From positions 1 to 9,850 of the forward strand of contig CANQUW010000033.1 of NCBI GenBank assembly GCA_947627145.1: 9,850 nt of DNA, read 5' to 3'. The notes under the pieces are model-generated. The model was not told the DNA's origin. It saw only the letters and a program-made list of their open reading frames with translations, and did no database searches. Both the position numbers and the translations under genes were made by a program. Shown piece after piece: positions 1-8,615 of this stretch; the first letter of the stretch is position 1; every line of letters begins with the position of its first letter. Source of the DNA: an uncultured Bacilli bacterium (GTDB lineage: Bacteria; Bacillota_I; Bacilli_A; RF39; UBA660).

Positions 1-180
1 GTGGTGTAAGATAATAAACATTTCTATATTGAAAAACACTTCAGAGTGCTTAAAGAAATTAAGTAGACTAAGCCGGCTATAGACCGTTATCTATAAAGTG
101 ATCAAGAAATTGATAATTTGGGTGGTACCGCGGATTCAACAGTCATTCGTCCCTTTAGGGATAAATGGCTGTTTTTATTT
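1..180 (+). promoter_or_regulatory. T-box riboswitch (Asn specifier), 5' end cut off, controlling gatCAB-aspS
   Basis: This leader RNA senses uncharged tRNA and permits read-through of a terminator. The conserved T-box TGGTACCGCGG is at 123-133. Upstream are the 3' arm of Stem I with the GAA element (31-33), the probable specifier AAC at 35-37 followed by a purine, and GAGT at 44-47. A Stem II pairs 48-52 with 69-73 and encloses AGTAG. A Stem III, TATAGA/TCTATA, is at 78-83/90-95 with loop CCGTTA. A small hairpin pairs 101-105 with 110-114. In the antiterminator form GGG 120-122 can pair with CCC 151-153; the competing terminator uses the same CCC. AAC calls for tRNA(Asn), which fits the downstream transamidation genes. 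The 5' side of Stem I and the promoter lie before the window. The specifier assignment rests on the spacing matching that of the second T-box in this window. Confidence 0.93.
139..180 (+). terminator. T-box intrinsic terminator of the gatCAB-aspS leader
   Basis: A nine-pair outer stem (139-147 with 164-172, one T-G wobble) and an inner TCCC/GGGA stem (150-153 with 158-161) are followed by a T-rich run from 172. It shares bases with the antiterminator, so the two folds exclude each other. Confidence 0.88.
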
Positions 181-197
181 TTAAAGGAGAAATAAAA

Positions 198-488
198 ATG
201 ATAGAAAAAGAAAAGTTAAAAGAATATGCTCACAAATTAATGTTTGATATGGATGATAGTGAATATGAAACATTACAAAATGAATTTGAAGTAATCCTTG
301 AACAAATGGAATTTATAGGAAACATCCCTAATATAAAAGATGTAGAGCCTATGACTCATCCTTTTCCTCTAGAAGAAGCTCACCTAAGAGAAGATGAAAT
401 AGGAGATTACTTAACAGTTGATGAAGTACTAAGTAATGTAAAACATCAAGTAAGAGATCAAGTAAAAGTACCAAAGGTGGTGGAATAA
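198..488 (+). CDS. gatC: Asp-tRNA(Asn)/Glu-tRNA(Gln) amidotransferase subunit C
   Basis: GatC is the small non-catalytic subunit of the GatCAB amidotransferase. It wraps around and stabilises GatA against GatB. The 96-residue product has the family length. It shows the family's central DVEPMTHPF stretch (about residues 48-56), a LRED motif, a DEVLSN stretch and a VPKVVE end. The start is ATG 198, with AAAGGAG at 184-190. An in-frame ATG at 165 is rejected because it lies inside the leader terminator and would add an untypical hydrophobic tail. The stop codon abuts the gatA ATG with no gap, so translation is probably coupled. It is the first gene after the Asn T-box. Confidence 0.95.
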   Translation: MIEKEKLKEYAHKLMFDMDDSEYETLQNEFEVILEQMEFIGNIPNIKDVEPMTHPFPLEEAHLREDEIGDYLTVDEVLSNVKHQVRDQVKVPKVVE

Positions 489-1941
489 ATGGATTATAGA
501 CATAAAACAATAACCGAACTAAGAGAAGACTTAGATAATGGAAAAATTACAAGTGAAGAGTTATTTAAAGAAGCAAATACTCTTGCACATACTTACCAGG
601 ATGATTATAATTCATTTGTAACTATCATAGATAAATATAAGAAAAAAGCAAAAGAAGATTCTATTATAAATGGAATACCTTATGCTTTAAAAGATAACTT
701 CTCAACAAGTAATATCTTAACAACAGCATCTTCAAACATATTAAAAGACTATATTCCAGTATATGATGCTACTGTATATAAAAAATTAAAAAGACTTGGA
801 GGAGTATTAGTTGGAAAAACTACTTTAGATGAACTTGCGATGGGAGGAACTGGAACAACTGCTCATACTGGACTCGTAAAAAACCCATGGGATAAAAATA
901 GATTAATAGGTGGAAGTAGTGCTGGAAGTGCATCAGCAGTTGCCCTAGGTATTGTACCTTTTGCACTTGGAAGTGATACAGGAGACTCAATAAGAAAACC
1001 AGCTTCCTTTGGTGGAGTAGTAGGATTTAAACCAACATATGGTAGAATATCACGTTATGGACTTTTTGCATTTGCATCAAGTATGGACCATGTAGGAACA
1101 TTCACAAGAAATGTAAGAGACGCTGCAATCATAACAGACTTACTAAAAGGTAGTGATCCTCTAGATATGACTACTCTAAAGGATGAAGATATAAAATATA
1201 CTGACCATCTAGAAGATGACATCCATGGCAAAAAACTTTTCTATATAAAAGAAATATATGGTAATAATGCTTTAGTTGATGCATGTGAAGAGGTAAAGAA
1301 AACTTTTGAGGTGTTTAACGAAACAGTAGAAAAATTGCGTGAAGCTGGATTCATAGTAGAAGAAGTGTCTTTTGATGAAAATCTATTAAAAGCAATCTAC
1401 CCAACATATATGACTATTAGTTGTGCTGAGGCAACTAGTAACAATGCAAATCTTACAGGAATTCAGTTTGGACCTCGTCCTAAAGGAGATTCGATTGATG
1501 ATATTATGTTTAATGCGAGAACTGAAGGTTTCTCAGAACTTATTAAAAGAAGATTTATCTTAGGAAGCTATATTCTACAAAAAGAAAATCAAGAAAAGCT
1601 ATTCCTAAATGCTTGTCGTATTAGAAGATTAATAGTTGATAGAATGAATGAGTTATTTAAAGAGTACGACGGACTAATTCTTCCTGCAAGTGGTTCTTTC
1701 GCACCAACATTTGAAGGAAGTAGTGAAAAATTAAATCCAGAGTCTAAAGTTTTAGAAAATCATATGGCAATCGCAAACTTCGGAGGTTTTCCAAGTATTA
1801 CTCTTCCAATGTATTTTAATGAAAAATTACCTGTTGGTATAAACTTAACAGGAAGAGCAAGAGAAGACTCTTTAGTTTTAAATATGGCACAAAAGATAGA
1901 AGATGTAATTGGAATAAAAAATAAAGTGGCAGGTGATGAAG

Positions 1942-1949
<8 letters not shown>
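489..1949 (+). CDS. gatA: Asp-tRNA(Asn)/Glu-tRNA(Gln) amidotransferase subunit A (glutaminase/amidase)
   Basis: GatA is an amidase-signature enzyme that releases ammonia from glutamine (or asparagine). The ammonia passes to GatB for amidation of misacylated Asp-tRNA(Asn) or Glu-tRNA(Gln). At 486 aa it has normal length. The Ser-cisSer-Lys triad is visible as Lys68 (in ALKDN), cis-Ser143 (in GGSSAGS) and nucleophile Ser167 (in SDTGDS), with the spacings expected for the family. The signature continues through PASFGGVVGFKPTYG to about residue 186. One variation is Asp166 just before the nucleophile, where most GatA proteins have Gly (SDTGGS). A ribosome site, AAGGTGG, lies in the last codons of gatC. 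The gene's end overlaps gatB by 8 bases. Specialised amidases share the signature, but the position between gatC and gatB settles the assignment. Confidence 0.96.
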
Positions 1950-3370
<1,421 letters not shown>

Positions 3371-3384
<14 letters not shown>

Positions 3385-5122
3385 ATATAAAGATACAGTA
3401 CTTGGAGAATTAAGAGAAAAAGATATTGATAGAGAAGTACGTATTGCGGGATGGATTGAAAATATAAGAGACCATGGTGGAGTAATATTTGTAGATGTAC
3501 GTGATATGTCAGGTACAGTACAACTAGTTTCAAATGATGATAATATGTTTTTACATTTAACTCGTGAGAGTAGTGTAACTGTAAAAGGTAAAGTACGTGC
3601 AAGAAATGAAGATGATTACAACCCAAGACTTGAAACAGGAAAAATTGAAATACTAGTAGAAGAAATAAAAGTTTTAGGTAAAAGTAAAAATGTCTTACCA
3701 TTTGAAGTTATGACTTCGCACGAAGTAAATGAAGATGTAAGACTAAAATATAGATATCTAGATCTTAGAAATCCAAAAGTAAAAGAAAAAATAATATTTA
3801 GAAATAAAGTAATTAATTTTTTAAGAGAAATTATGATAAAAAATGACTTTTTAGAAATTCAAACACCAATACTTACTGCATCATCTCCTGAAGGTGCTCG
3901 TGACTTTCTAGTACCTTCACGTAAATTTCATGGAAAATTCTATGCACTACCACAAGCACCACAACAATTTAAACAATTACTTATGTGTAGTGGATTTGAT
4001 AAATATTTCCAATTCGCACCATGCTTTAGAGATGAAGATGCTAGAAGTGATAGAGTATATGGAGAATTTTATCAACTAGATTTAGAAATGGCTTTTGTAG
4101 AAGAAGAAGACGTACTAGAAATAGGAGAAGAAATATTCTATGAAACATTTAAAAAATTTAGTGATAAAAAAATAAGTGAAAGACCATTTAGAAGATTAAC
4201 TTATAAAGAAGCAATGGAAAAATACGGAACAGATAAACCTGATTTAAGAAACCCACTTGAAATAATAGACTTAACAGAAGAATTTGAAGATACAGACTTC
4301 CGTCCATTTAGAAACATTCCAGTAAAAGGTATTACTGTAGAAGATATCGCATCTAAGTCAAATTCTTGGTTTAATGAACTTGTAGATTATGCAAAAACTA
4401 TAGGTATGCCAGGTATTGGTTATTTTAAAGTTTTAGAAGATATGTCATTTGCTGGGCCAATAGATAAATTTTTAACTGATGATGAAAGAAAAGCTATAAT
4501 TGATAAAGCAAAATTAAAACCAAATAGTGTAGTATTCTTTATTGCAGATAGAAAAAATGCTTTAAAACTTGCTGGTTTAATAAGAGATGAATTAGGAAGA
4601 AAATTAGATTTACTTGATAAAGATAGATTTGAATTTTGTATAGTAAAAGACTTCCCAATGTATGAATATAGTGAAGAAGATGAAAAATATAATTTTACTC
4701 ATAATCCATTTAATATGCCACAAGGTGGACTTTCTTCATTAGAAGAAAAGTCTGAAGAAGATATTCTTGCATATCAATTTGATTTTGTATGTAATGGAGT
4801 AGAAATAGCAAGTGGTGCTATAAGAAACCATGATCCAGAAATAATGAAAAAAGCCTTTGAAATTGCAGGACTTTCTGAAGATGTAATAAAAGAAAAATTC
4901 AAAGCATTATATGAAGCATTTAAGTATGGAGCACCTCCTCATGGAGGTATGGCACCAGGACTTGATAGAATGTTAATGTTACTTTTAGATGAAGATTCAA
5001 TAAGAGAAACAATAGCTTTCCCACTTAATGCAAATGGTTCTGATGCTTTAATGAATGCACCAAGTAATGTAGAAGAAATACAACTTCGTGAAGCACACAT
5101 TAAAGTAAGAGATAAAAACTAA
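3371..5122 (+). CDS. aspS: Aspartyl-tRNA synthetase, probably non-discriminating (Asp/Asn)
   Basis: This class II synthetase attaches Asp to tRNA(Asp) and, if non-discriminating, also to tRNA(Asn), supplying GatCAB with substrate. Domains in the 583 aa are: an OB-fold anticodon-binding domain (about 1-105), a class II core with motif 1 (about 150-175), motif 2 FRDEDARSDR (219-228, ATP-contacting Arg220), a GAD insertion (about 290-420), and motif 3 GLDR (530-533, Arg533). The anticodon domain has RDHGG with His35, the residue type linked to relaxed tRNA choice in bacterial AspRS; strictly discriminating enzymes such as that of E. coli have Leu. Motif 2 continues as GEFYQLDLEM and motif 3 as APPHGGMAPGLDR, a variant I associate with alphaproteobacterial AspRS rather than the common PEFTQ/AFGLDR form. 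The start has GAAAGGAG 8 bases upstream, inside the end of gatB. It is the last gene of the T-box operon. Confidence 0.96.
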
Positions 5123-5140
5123 AAAACACAAAAAAATATA

Positions 5141-5205
5141 GAGATATTGACCAAAATGTGTATTTTAAGTACCAAAAGTGGTTAATATCTCGATTTTTTA
5201 TTTTT
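5141..5205 (+). terminator. Long-stem intrinsic terminator after aspS
   Basis: The 13-bp stem pairs GAGATATTGACCA (5141-5153) with 5179-5191, having a single G-T wobble. It encloses a 25-base loop and is followed by GATTTTTTATTTTT. It closes the gatCAB-aspS unit 18 bases after the aspS stop. The A-rich left flank (5121-5140) means it may also stop transcription coming from the other strand. Confidence 0.85.
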
Positions 5206-5251
5206 AGTTTTTTACTTATCGAAAAAAAGTTCAAAATTATATGATTTTGTA

Positions 5252-5279
5252 TTGACTAATAAATGGTATGTGATATACT
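5252..5279 (+). promoter_or_regulatory. Sigma-A type promoter of the DUF3800 gene
   Basis: TTGACT (5252-5257) and TATACT (5274-5279) are 16 bases apart, with a TG at 5271-5272 giving an extended -10. It lies between the aspS terminator and the DUF3800 gene, so that gene is probably transcribed independently with a leader of about 100 bases. Confidence 0.7.
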
Positions 5280-5389
5280 GAATGAAGTGGATAACAACAT
5301 GTCCATCTAATACATAATAACATTTATCACAATATATGTACAATAAAAGGAGAATAGATTGTGCACTACTTTTAAATGGGGTGAATTTA

Positions 5390-6220
5390 ATGAGTGTAAT
5401 TGCGTACTTTGATGAATCAGGAGATGACGGACTAATAAATTATTCTAGTGAAACATTTATTTTATCGGCAACTTATATACATACCAACGATTGGAATGAA
5501 AATTATAATCTCATAAAAAAATTTAGGAAGTATTTAAAAGATAAGTATAATATTCCTATAAAAGAAGAATTTCACACAGCAAATTTTTTCTCTGATAAAT
5601 ATCCATATAGAAATTATGACTTAACAACACATCAAAGAAAAGAAATAGTTTTTTTATATGCTAGATTAATAGCAAATTTAAAAGTCAAAATAATAAATAC
5701 AATTATCGATAAAAAAAATATAGTAAATAAAGATTATCCTATTCTTGCAAAAGCATTAACATATACCATTCAACGAGTAGAAAATGATAGTAATTGGAAA
5801 TATATTATTATTTCGGACAAAGGTAGAATTGAAATTATGAAAAAAACGGCAAGATCAATCAGGAATTTTAATCCAATAACTTCGAATTTTGATATTTCTT
5901 ATTATAATTCACCAATAAACAATATGATAGAAGATATCTTAGAAAAAGATTCCACAGAATCTTATTTCATACAAATTAGTGATTTTGTATCTTATATTGT
6001 AAATTTATACTATAAATATTGTGTAAAAAACTATAATTTACCAAAACGTATTGCTAATTGGTTAACAAAAGAAGATATAGTTGATTTAATGAATATACTA
6101 AAAAGTTCGTTTAATTTGAATGCAAGCAATACAAATGAATTTGGATTGGTAATTTATCCAAAATTAATACAAAAAAAAGACACCACCTTGCCCTCATTCG
6201 AGGATGGAGTGGTTCAATAA
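5390..6220 (+). CDS. DUF3800 family protein, predicted RNase H-like fold
   Basis: The 276-aa protein begins with IAYFDESGDDG, the hallmark N-terminal motif of DUF3800 (acidic Asp8 and Glu9). Further acidic positions in suitable places are Asp143 (IISDKG) and Asp198 (IQISDFVSY). Together they resemble the metal-binding residues of an RNase H-like fold, the fold predicted for this family. I saw no signal peptide or membrane segment, so it should be cytoplasmic. The biochemical role of the family is not established; members are common in prophages and variable genomic regions. The start is ATG 5390 with GGGGTG 6 bases upstream; an in-frame ATG at 5336 lacks a ribosome site and precedes the conserved motif by 18 residues. 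It stands alone with its own promoter between two T-box units, suggesting an acquired insertion. The last 15 residues are encoded by a GC-richer palindromic stretch. Confidence 0.85.
   Translation: MSVIAYFDESGDDGLINYSSETFILSATYIHTNDWNENYNLIKKFRKYLKDKYNIPIKEEFHTANFFSDKYPYRNYDLTTHQRKEIVFLYARLIANLKVKIINTIIDKKNIVNKDYPILAKALTYTIQRVENDSNWKYIIISDKGRIEIMKKTARSIRNFNPITSNFDISYYNSPINNMIEDILEKDSTESYFIQISDFVSYIVNLYYKYCVKNYNLPKRIANWLTKEDIVDLMNILKSSFNLNASNTNEFGLVIYPKLIQKKDTTLPSFEDGVVQ
6182..6213. repeat. GC-rich imperfect inverted repeat at the end of the DUF3800 gene
   Basis: ACCAC (6182-6186) pairs with GTGGT (6209-6213) and CCTC (6192-6195) with GAGG (6200-6203) around the loop ATTC. The 32 bases are far richer in G+C than their surroundings and end 5 bases before the stop codon. 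No T-run follows, so it is not a standard terminator. Its role is unknown. Confidence 0.5.
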
Positions 6221-6223
6221 CAT

Positions 6224-6240
6224 TATAACAAATAGTTATA
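6224..6240 (+). other. Weak AT hairpin after the DUF3800 gene, possible inefficient terminator
   Basis: TATAAC (6224-6229) and GTTATA (6235-6240) form a perfect six-pair stem with a five-base loop, followed by TTTATG. There is no strong T-run and the stem is all A-T except one pair, so termination would be weak. No better terminator is seen before the next promoter. Confidence 0.25.
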
Positions 6241-6289
6241 TTTATGTCAAATATGACTTTCATTCTTTCGGTAATAACATCAAACTAAA

Positions 6290-6318
6290 TTGACAAGCGT
6301 TATTAAAAGTAATATAAT
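6290..6318 (+). promoter_or_regulatory. Consensus sigma-A promoter of the pheA T-box operon
   Basis: TTGACA (6290-6295) and TATAAT (6313-6318) match the consensus exactly with the ideal 17-base spacer. The predicted start near 6325 gives a full-length T-box leader of about 250 bases before pheA. Confidence 0.88.
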
Positions 6319-6324
6319 AAAAAT

Positions 6325-6555
6325 GATTTAATTGATGAAGAAATTATCATAGTAGTTAGTTTATAAACTCTAAAAGAAAGTTGTAGCCATCGGCTGGAAG
6401 CTACAATAGAAAGATAAACATGCGAATTTCAAATAATGGAGTCAAATCGTAAAGAAAGCGTTAATTCTTGATTAAGTGCTAGTTATTTACTAGAACAAAG
6501 GTGGTACCGCGGATATAAACATTCGTCCTTTATGGATGAATGTTTTATTTTTTTA
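6325..6555 (+). promoter_or_regulatory. T-box riboswitch (Phe specifier) controlling pheA and an aminotransferase
   Basis: The T-box TGGTACCGCGG is at 6502-6512. Stem I starts with ACTC (6367-6370) pairing with GAGT (6439-6442). Its upper helix pairs TTGTAGC with GCTACAA around 6381-6406. In the specifier loop GAA (6424-6426) is followed by one base and TTC (6428-6430), then A. TTC is a phenylalanine codon, and the spacing is the same as for AAC in the leader at the window start. A CTAGT/ACTAG hairpin (6479-6483/6489-6493) serves as Stem III. The antiterminator can form between AAAGG (6497-6501) and CCTTT (6527-6531). Uncharged tRNA(Phe) should stabilise it and switch on the Phe biosynthetic genes that follow. 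Confidence 0.93.
6517..6555 (+). terminator. T-box intrinsic terminator of the pheA leader
   Basis: AAACATTC (6517-6524) pairs with GAATGTTT (6538-6545), continued by an inner TCC/GGA stem (6526-6528/6534-6536), then a long T-rich tract to 6554. It competes with the antiterminator for CCTTT at 6527-6531. Confidence 0.88.
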
Positions 6556-6572
6556 AAGGAGTAGTGATAAAA

Positions 6573-7367
6573 ATGAAAGTAGCTTTTCTAGGACCTTCTG
6601 GAACATTCTCAGAAGAAGTATTAAATAAAATATATAAAAAAGATATTAAAAAAATACCATATAAAACAATTACTGATGTAGTTAAAGCATTAATACATAA
6701 TGAAGTAGATTATTCTGTTGTACCAATAGAAAACTCAACAGAAGGATGTGTTACAGAAACACTTGATACTATAATAGAAAATAAAGATATAGAAATAAAA
6801 GAACAATATATTTTAAAAATAAAACATAATCTACTAGCAAAAAAACAATATAAATTAAAAGATATAAAAGAAATATATTCTCATCCACAAGCTCTTGCGC
6901 AATGTAGAAATTTTATAGAAGAAAATCTAAAAGATATAAATATATATGAAACTACATCTACTGCAGAATCAGCAAAAATAGTAAAAGAAAAAGAATATAC
7001 TGCATGTATTGCAAACACAACTTGTAAAGAAGTTTATAATCTAGAGTTATTAAAAGAAAATATTCAAGATAACAATAATAATGAAACAAGATTCTGGGTA
7101 CTTGGAAAAAATATAAAAAATAAAAAAGAAAATATAATGACTATAATATTTACAACTAAAGATAAACCAGGGGCCCTATATCAAGTATTAGGAATATTTG
7201 ATAAATATAATTTAAACTTAACTAAAATAGAATCACGTCCAGCTAAAACAAAATTAGGAGAATATTATTTTTGGATAGATATAGATATAAAAGATAAAAG
7301 TTATAATAAAGCATTAATTGAACTTCAAAATAGTGTAAGACTATTAAGAATATTAGGAAAATATTAG
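6573..7367 (+). CDS. pheA: Prephenate dehydratase with ACT regulatory domain
   Basis: The enzyme converts prephenate to phenylpyruvate, the penultimate step of phenylalanine synthesis, in the cytoplasm. The 264-aa product has the usual monofunctional length. The catalytic domain (about 1-178) shows FLGPSGTFSEE (5-15), VPIENSTEG (50-58), SHPQALAQC (103-111), TSTAESA (128-134) and the catalytic TRF (172-174). A C-terminal ACT domain (about 188-262) has GALY (200-203) and ESRP (220-223), the phenylalanine-binding motifs, so feedback inhibition by Phe is expected on top of T-box control. There is no chorismate mutase domain. The start is ATG 6573 with AAAGGAG at 6555-6561; GTG 6564 is too close to that site. 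The stop TAG overlaps the ribosome site of the aminotransferase gene. Confidence 0.96.
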   Translation: MKVAFLGPSGTFSEEVLNKIYKKDIKKIPYKTITDVVKALIHNEVDYSVVPIENSTEGCVTETLDTIIENKDIEIKEQYILKIKHNLLAKKQYKLKDIKEIYSHPQALAQCRNFIEENLKDINIYETTSTAESAKIVKEKEYTACIANTTCKEVYNLELLKENIQDNNNNETRFWVLGKNIKNKKENIMTIIFTTKDKPGALYQVLGIFDKYNLNLTKIESRPAKTKLGEYYFWIDIDIKDKSYNKALIELQNSVRLLRILGKY

Positions 7368-7376
7368 GAGGTAATT

Positions 7377-8567
7377 ATGATATCAGAAAAATTAAAAGAT
7401 GCAGTAAAGAATAATTCTACTGTAAGAGAAATGTTTGAAGCAGGAAAGAAATTAGAAGAAATATATGGTAGTGAAAATGTATATAACTTTAGTTTAGGAA
7501 ATCCAAGTATAGAGCCACCTAAAAAGATAAATGATACTATTATAGATATTATTAAAAATGAAGAACCGAACTTCGTACATGGTTATATGAATAATGCAGG
7601 TTTTGATTCTACAAGAGAACAAGTAGCAAACTCTCTAAATAGAAAACATCAAACTAAATTTACTAAAGATAATATTATAATGGTAACAGGAGCAGCTTCA
7701 GGATTAAATATTATATTTAAGAGTATACTAAATAAAGATGATGAAGTTATAACTTTCGCGCCATACTTTATGGAATATAATTATTATATAACTGGATATG
7801 ATGGTAAAGTAGTAACAGTATCCCCAAATACAAAAAACTTTCAACCTAACTTAGATGAATTTAAAGAAAAGATAACTGATAAAACAAAAGCTGTTTTAAT
7901 AAATACACCAAACAATCCAACAGGAGTAGTTTATAGTGAAGATACAATAAAAGAAATATCTAAGATATTAGAAGAAAAAGAGAAAGAATATAACCATGAA
8001 ATATATTTAATATCAGATGAACCATATAGAGAATTAGTATATGATAATATAAAAGTACCATTCATAACTAAATATTATAATAATACTTTAATAGTATATT
8101 CATTTAGTAAAAGTCTATCTTTACCAGGAGAAAGAATAGGGTATATTGTAATACCAAATGAAGTAGTAAATTACAAAGAACTAATTAATGCTCTTACTAT
8201 TTCGAATAGAATAATTGGATGTGTAAATGCACCATCTTTAATGCAACTAGTAATAGAAAAATGTATAGATGAAACAGTAGATATAAAAATATATAATGAT
8301 AATAGAAATTTCTTATATAAAGAACTTACTAATTTAGGTTTTACTTGTGTAAAACCTGAAGGAGCATTTTACTTATTTATGAAAACTCCAATAGAAGATG
8401 ATATAAAATTTGTAAATAAAGCTAAAGAATATAATTTATTACTAGTACCAGGAACATCTTTTAAATGTAGTGGTTATGTAAGAATATCTTATTGTGTAGA
8501 TAAGAATATGTTAAAAAGATCTTTACAAGCTTTTAAGAAATTAGCTGATTTTTATAAAATAAAATAA
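7377..8567 (+). CDS. PLP-dependent class I aminotransferase, probable phenylpyruvate/aromatic transaminase
   Basis: This fold-type I aminotransferase (396 aa, usual length) has the PLP lysine Lys245 in SFSKSLSLPGERIGY and Arg253 in the same block. It also has the NTPNNPTG motif (Asn180), ISDEPY (Asp214 and Tyr217, cofactor contacts) and Arg369 in GYVRISY, the family's substrate-carboxylate binder. Sequence alone places it among broad aspartate/aromatic transaminases. Its position 9 bases after pheA, under the Phe-specific T-box, makes transamination of phenylpyruvate to phenylalanine the likely main job. It may also serve aspartate or tyrosine. The ribosome site AGGAGGT is 4 bases before ATG 7377. 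I give no symbol because aspC, patA and araT relatives cannot be told apart here. Confidence 0.93.
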   Translation: MISEKLKDAVKNNSTVREMFEAGKKLEEIYGSENVYNFSLGNPSIEPPKKINDTIIDIIKNEEPNFVHGYMNNAGFDSTREQVANSLNRKHQTKFTKDNIIMVTGAASGLNIIFKSILNKDDEVITFAPYFMEYNYYITGYDGKVVTVSPNTKNFQPNLDEFKEKITDKTKAVLINTPNNPTGVVYSEDTIKEISKILEEKEKEYNHEIYLISDEPYRELVYDNIKVPFITKYYNNTLIVYSFSKSLSLPGERIGYIVIPNEVVNYKELINALTISNRIIGCVNAPSLMQLVIEKCIDETVDIKIYNDNRNFLYKELTNLGFTCVKPEGAFYLFMKTPIEDDIKFVNKAKEYNLLLVPGTSFKCSGYVRISYCVDKNMLKRSLQAFKKLADFYKIK

Positions 8568-8581
8568 TGTATAAAAAAATA

Positions 8582-8612
8582 AAATCCTTCCATTCTATTA
8601 ATGGGAGGATTT
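8582..8612 (+). promoter_or_regulatory. Hairpin hiding the ribosome binding site of the lipoprotein gene
   Basis: A 13-bp stem (8582-8594 with 8600-8612, one T-G wobble, loop CTATT) contains the Shine-Dalgarno GGGAGG (8603-8608) in its 3' arm, 7 bases before ATG 8616. On the plus strand no T-run follows, so it is not an intrinsic terminator for the upstream genes. On the minus strand it is followed by TATTTTTTTA and could stop antisense transcription. Confidence 0.7.
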
Positions 8613-8615
8613 AAA

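Noticed and set aside
31..37. A possible two-codon (Glu GAA plus Asn AAC) specifier, as described for a clostridial gatCAB T-box.
   Set aside because: GAA occurs at the same place in the Phe T-box (6424-6426), where Glu makes no sense, so it is the conserved structural element rather than a second codon.
165..197. Upstream in-frame ATG for gatC.
   Set aside because: It lies within the leader terminator, and AAAGGAG fits ATG 198.
5269..5331. TGTGATA (5269-5275) and TATCACA (5325-5331) as an operator palindrome.
   Set aside because: The arms are 49 bases apart and short; no known operator form fits.
5316..6280. AATAACAT(T) at 5316, 6216 and 6273 as possible target-site duplication around the DUF3800 gene.
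   Set aside because: It is an eight- to nine-base AT-rich word present three times; chance matches are likely. Mentioned only as weak support.
8522..8580. Separate promoter for the lipoprotein gene.
   Set aside because: TA-rich -10-like words exist but none has a convincing -35 at proper spacing.
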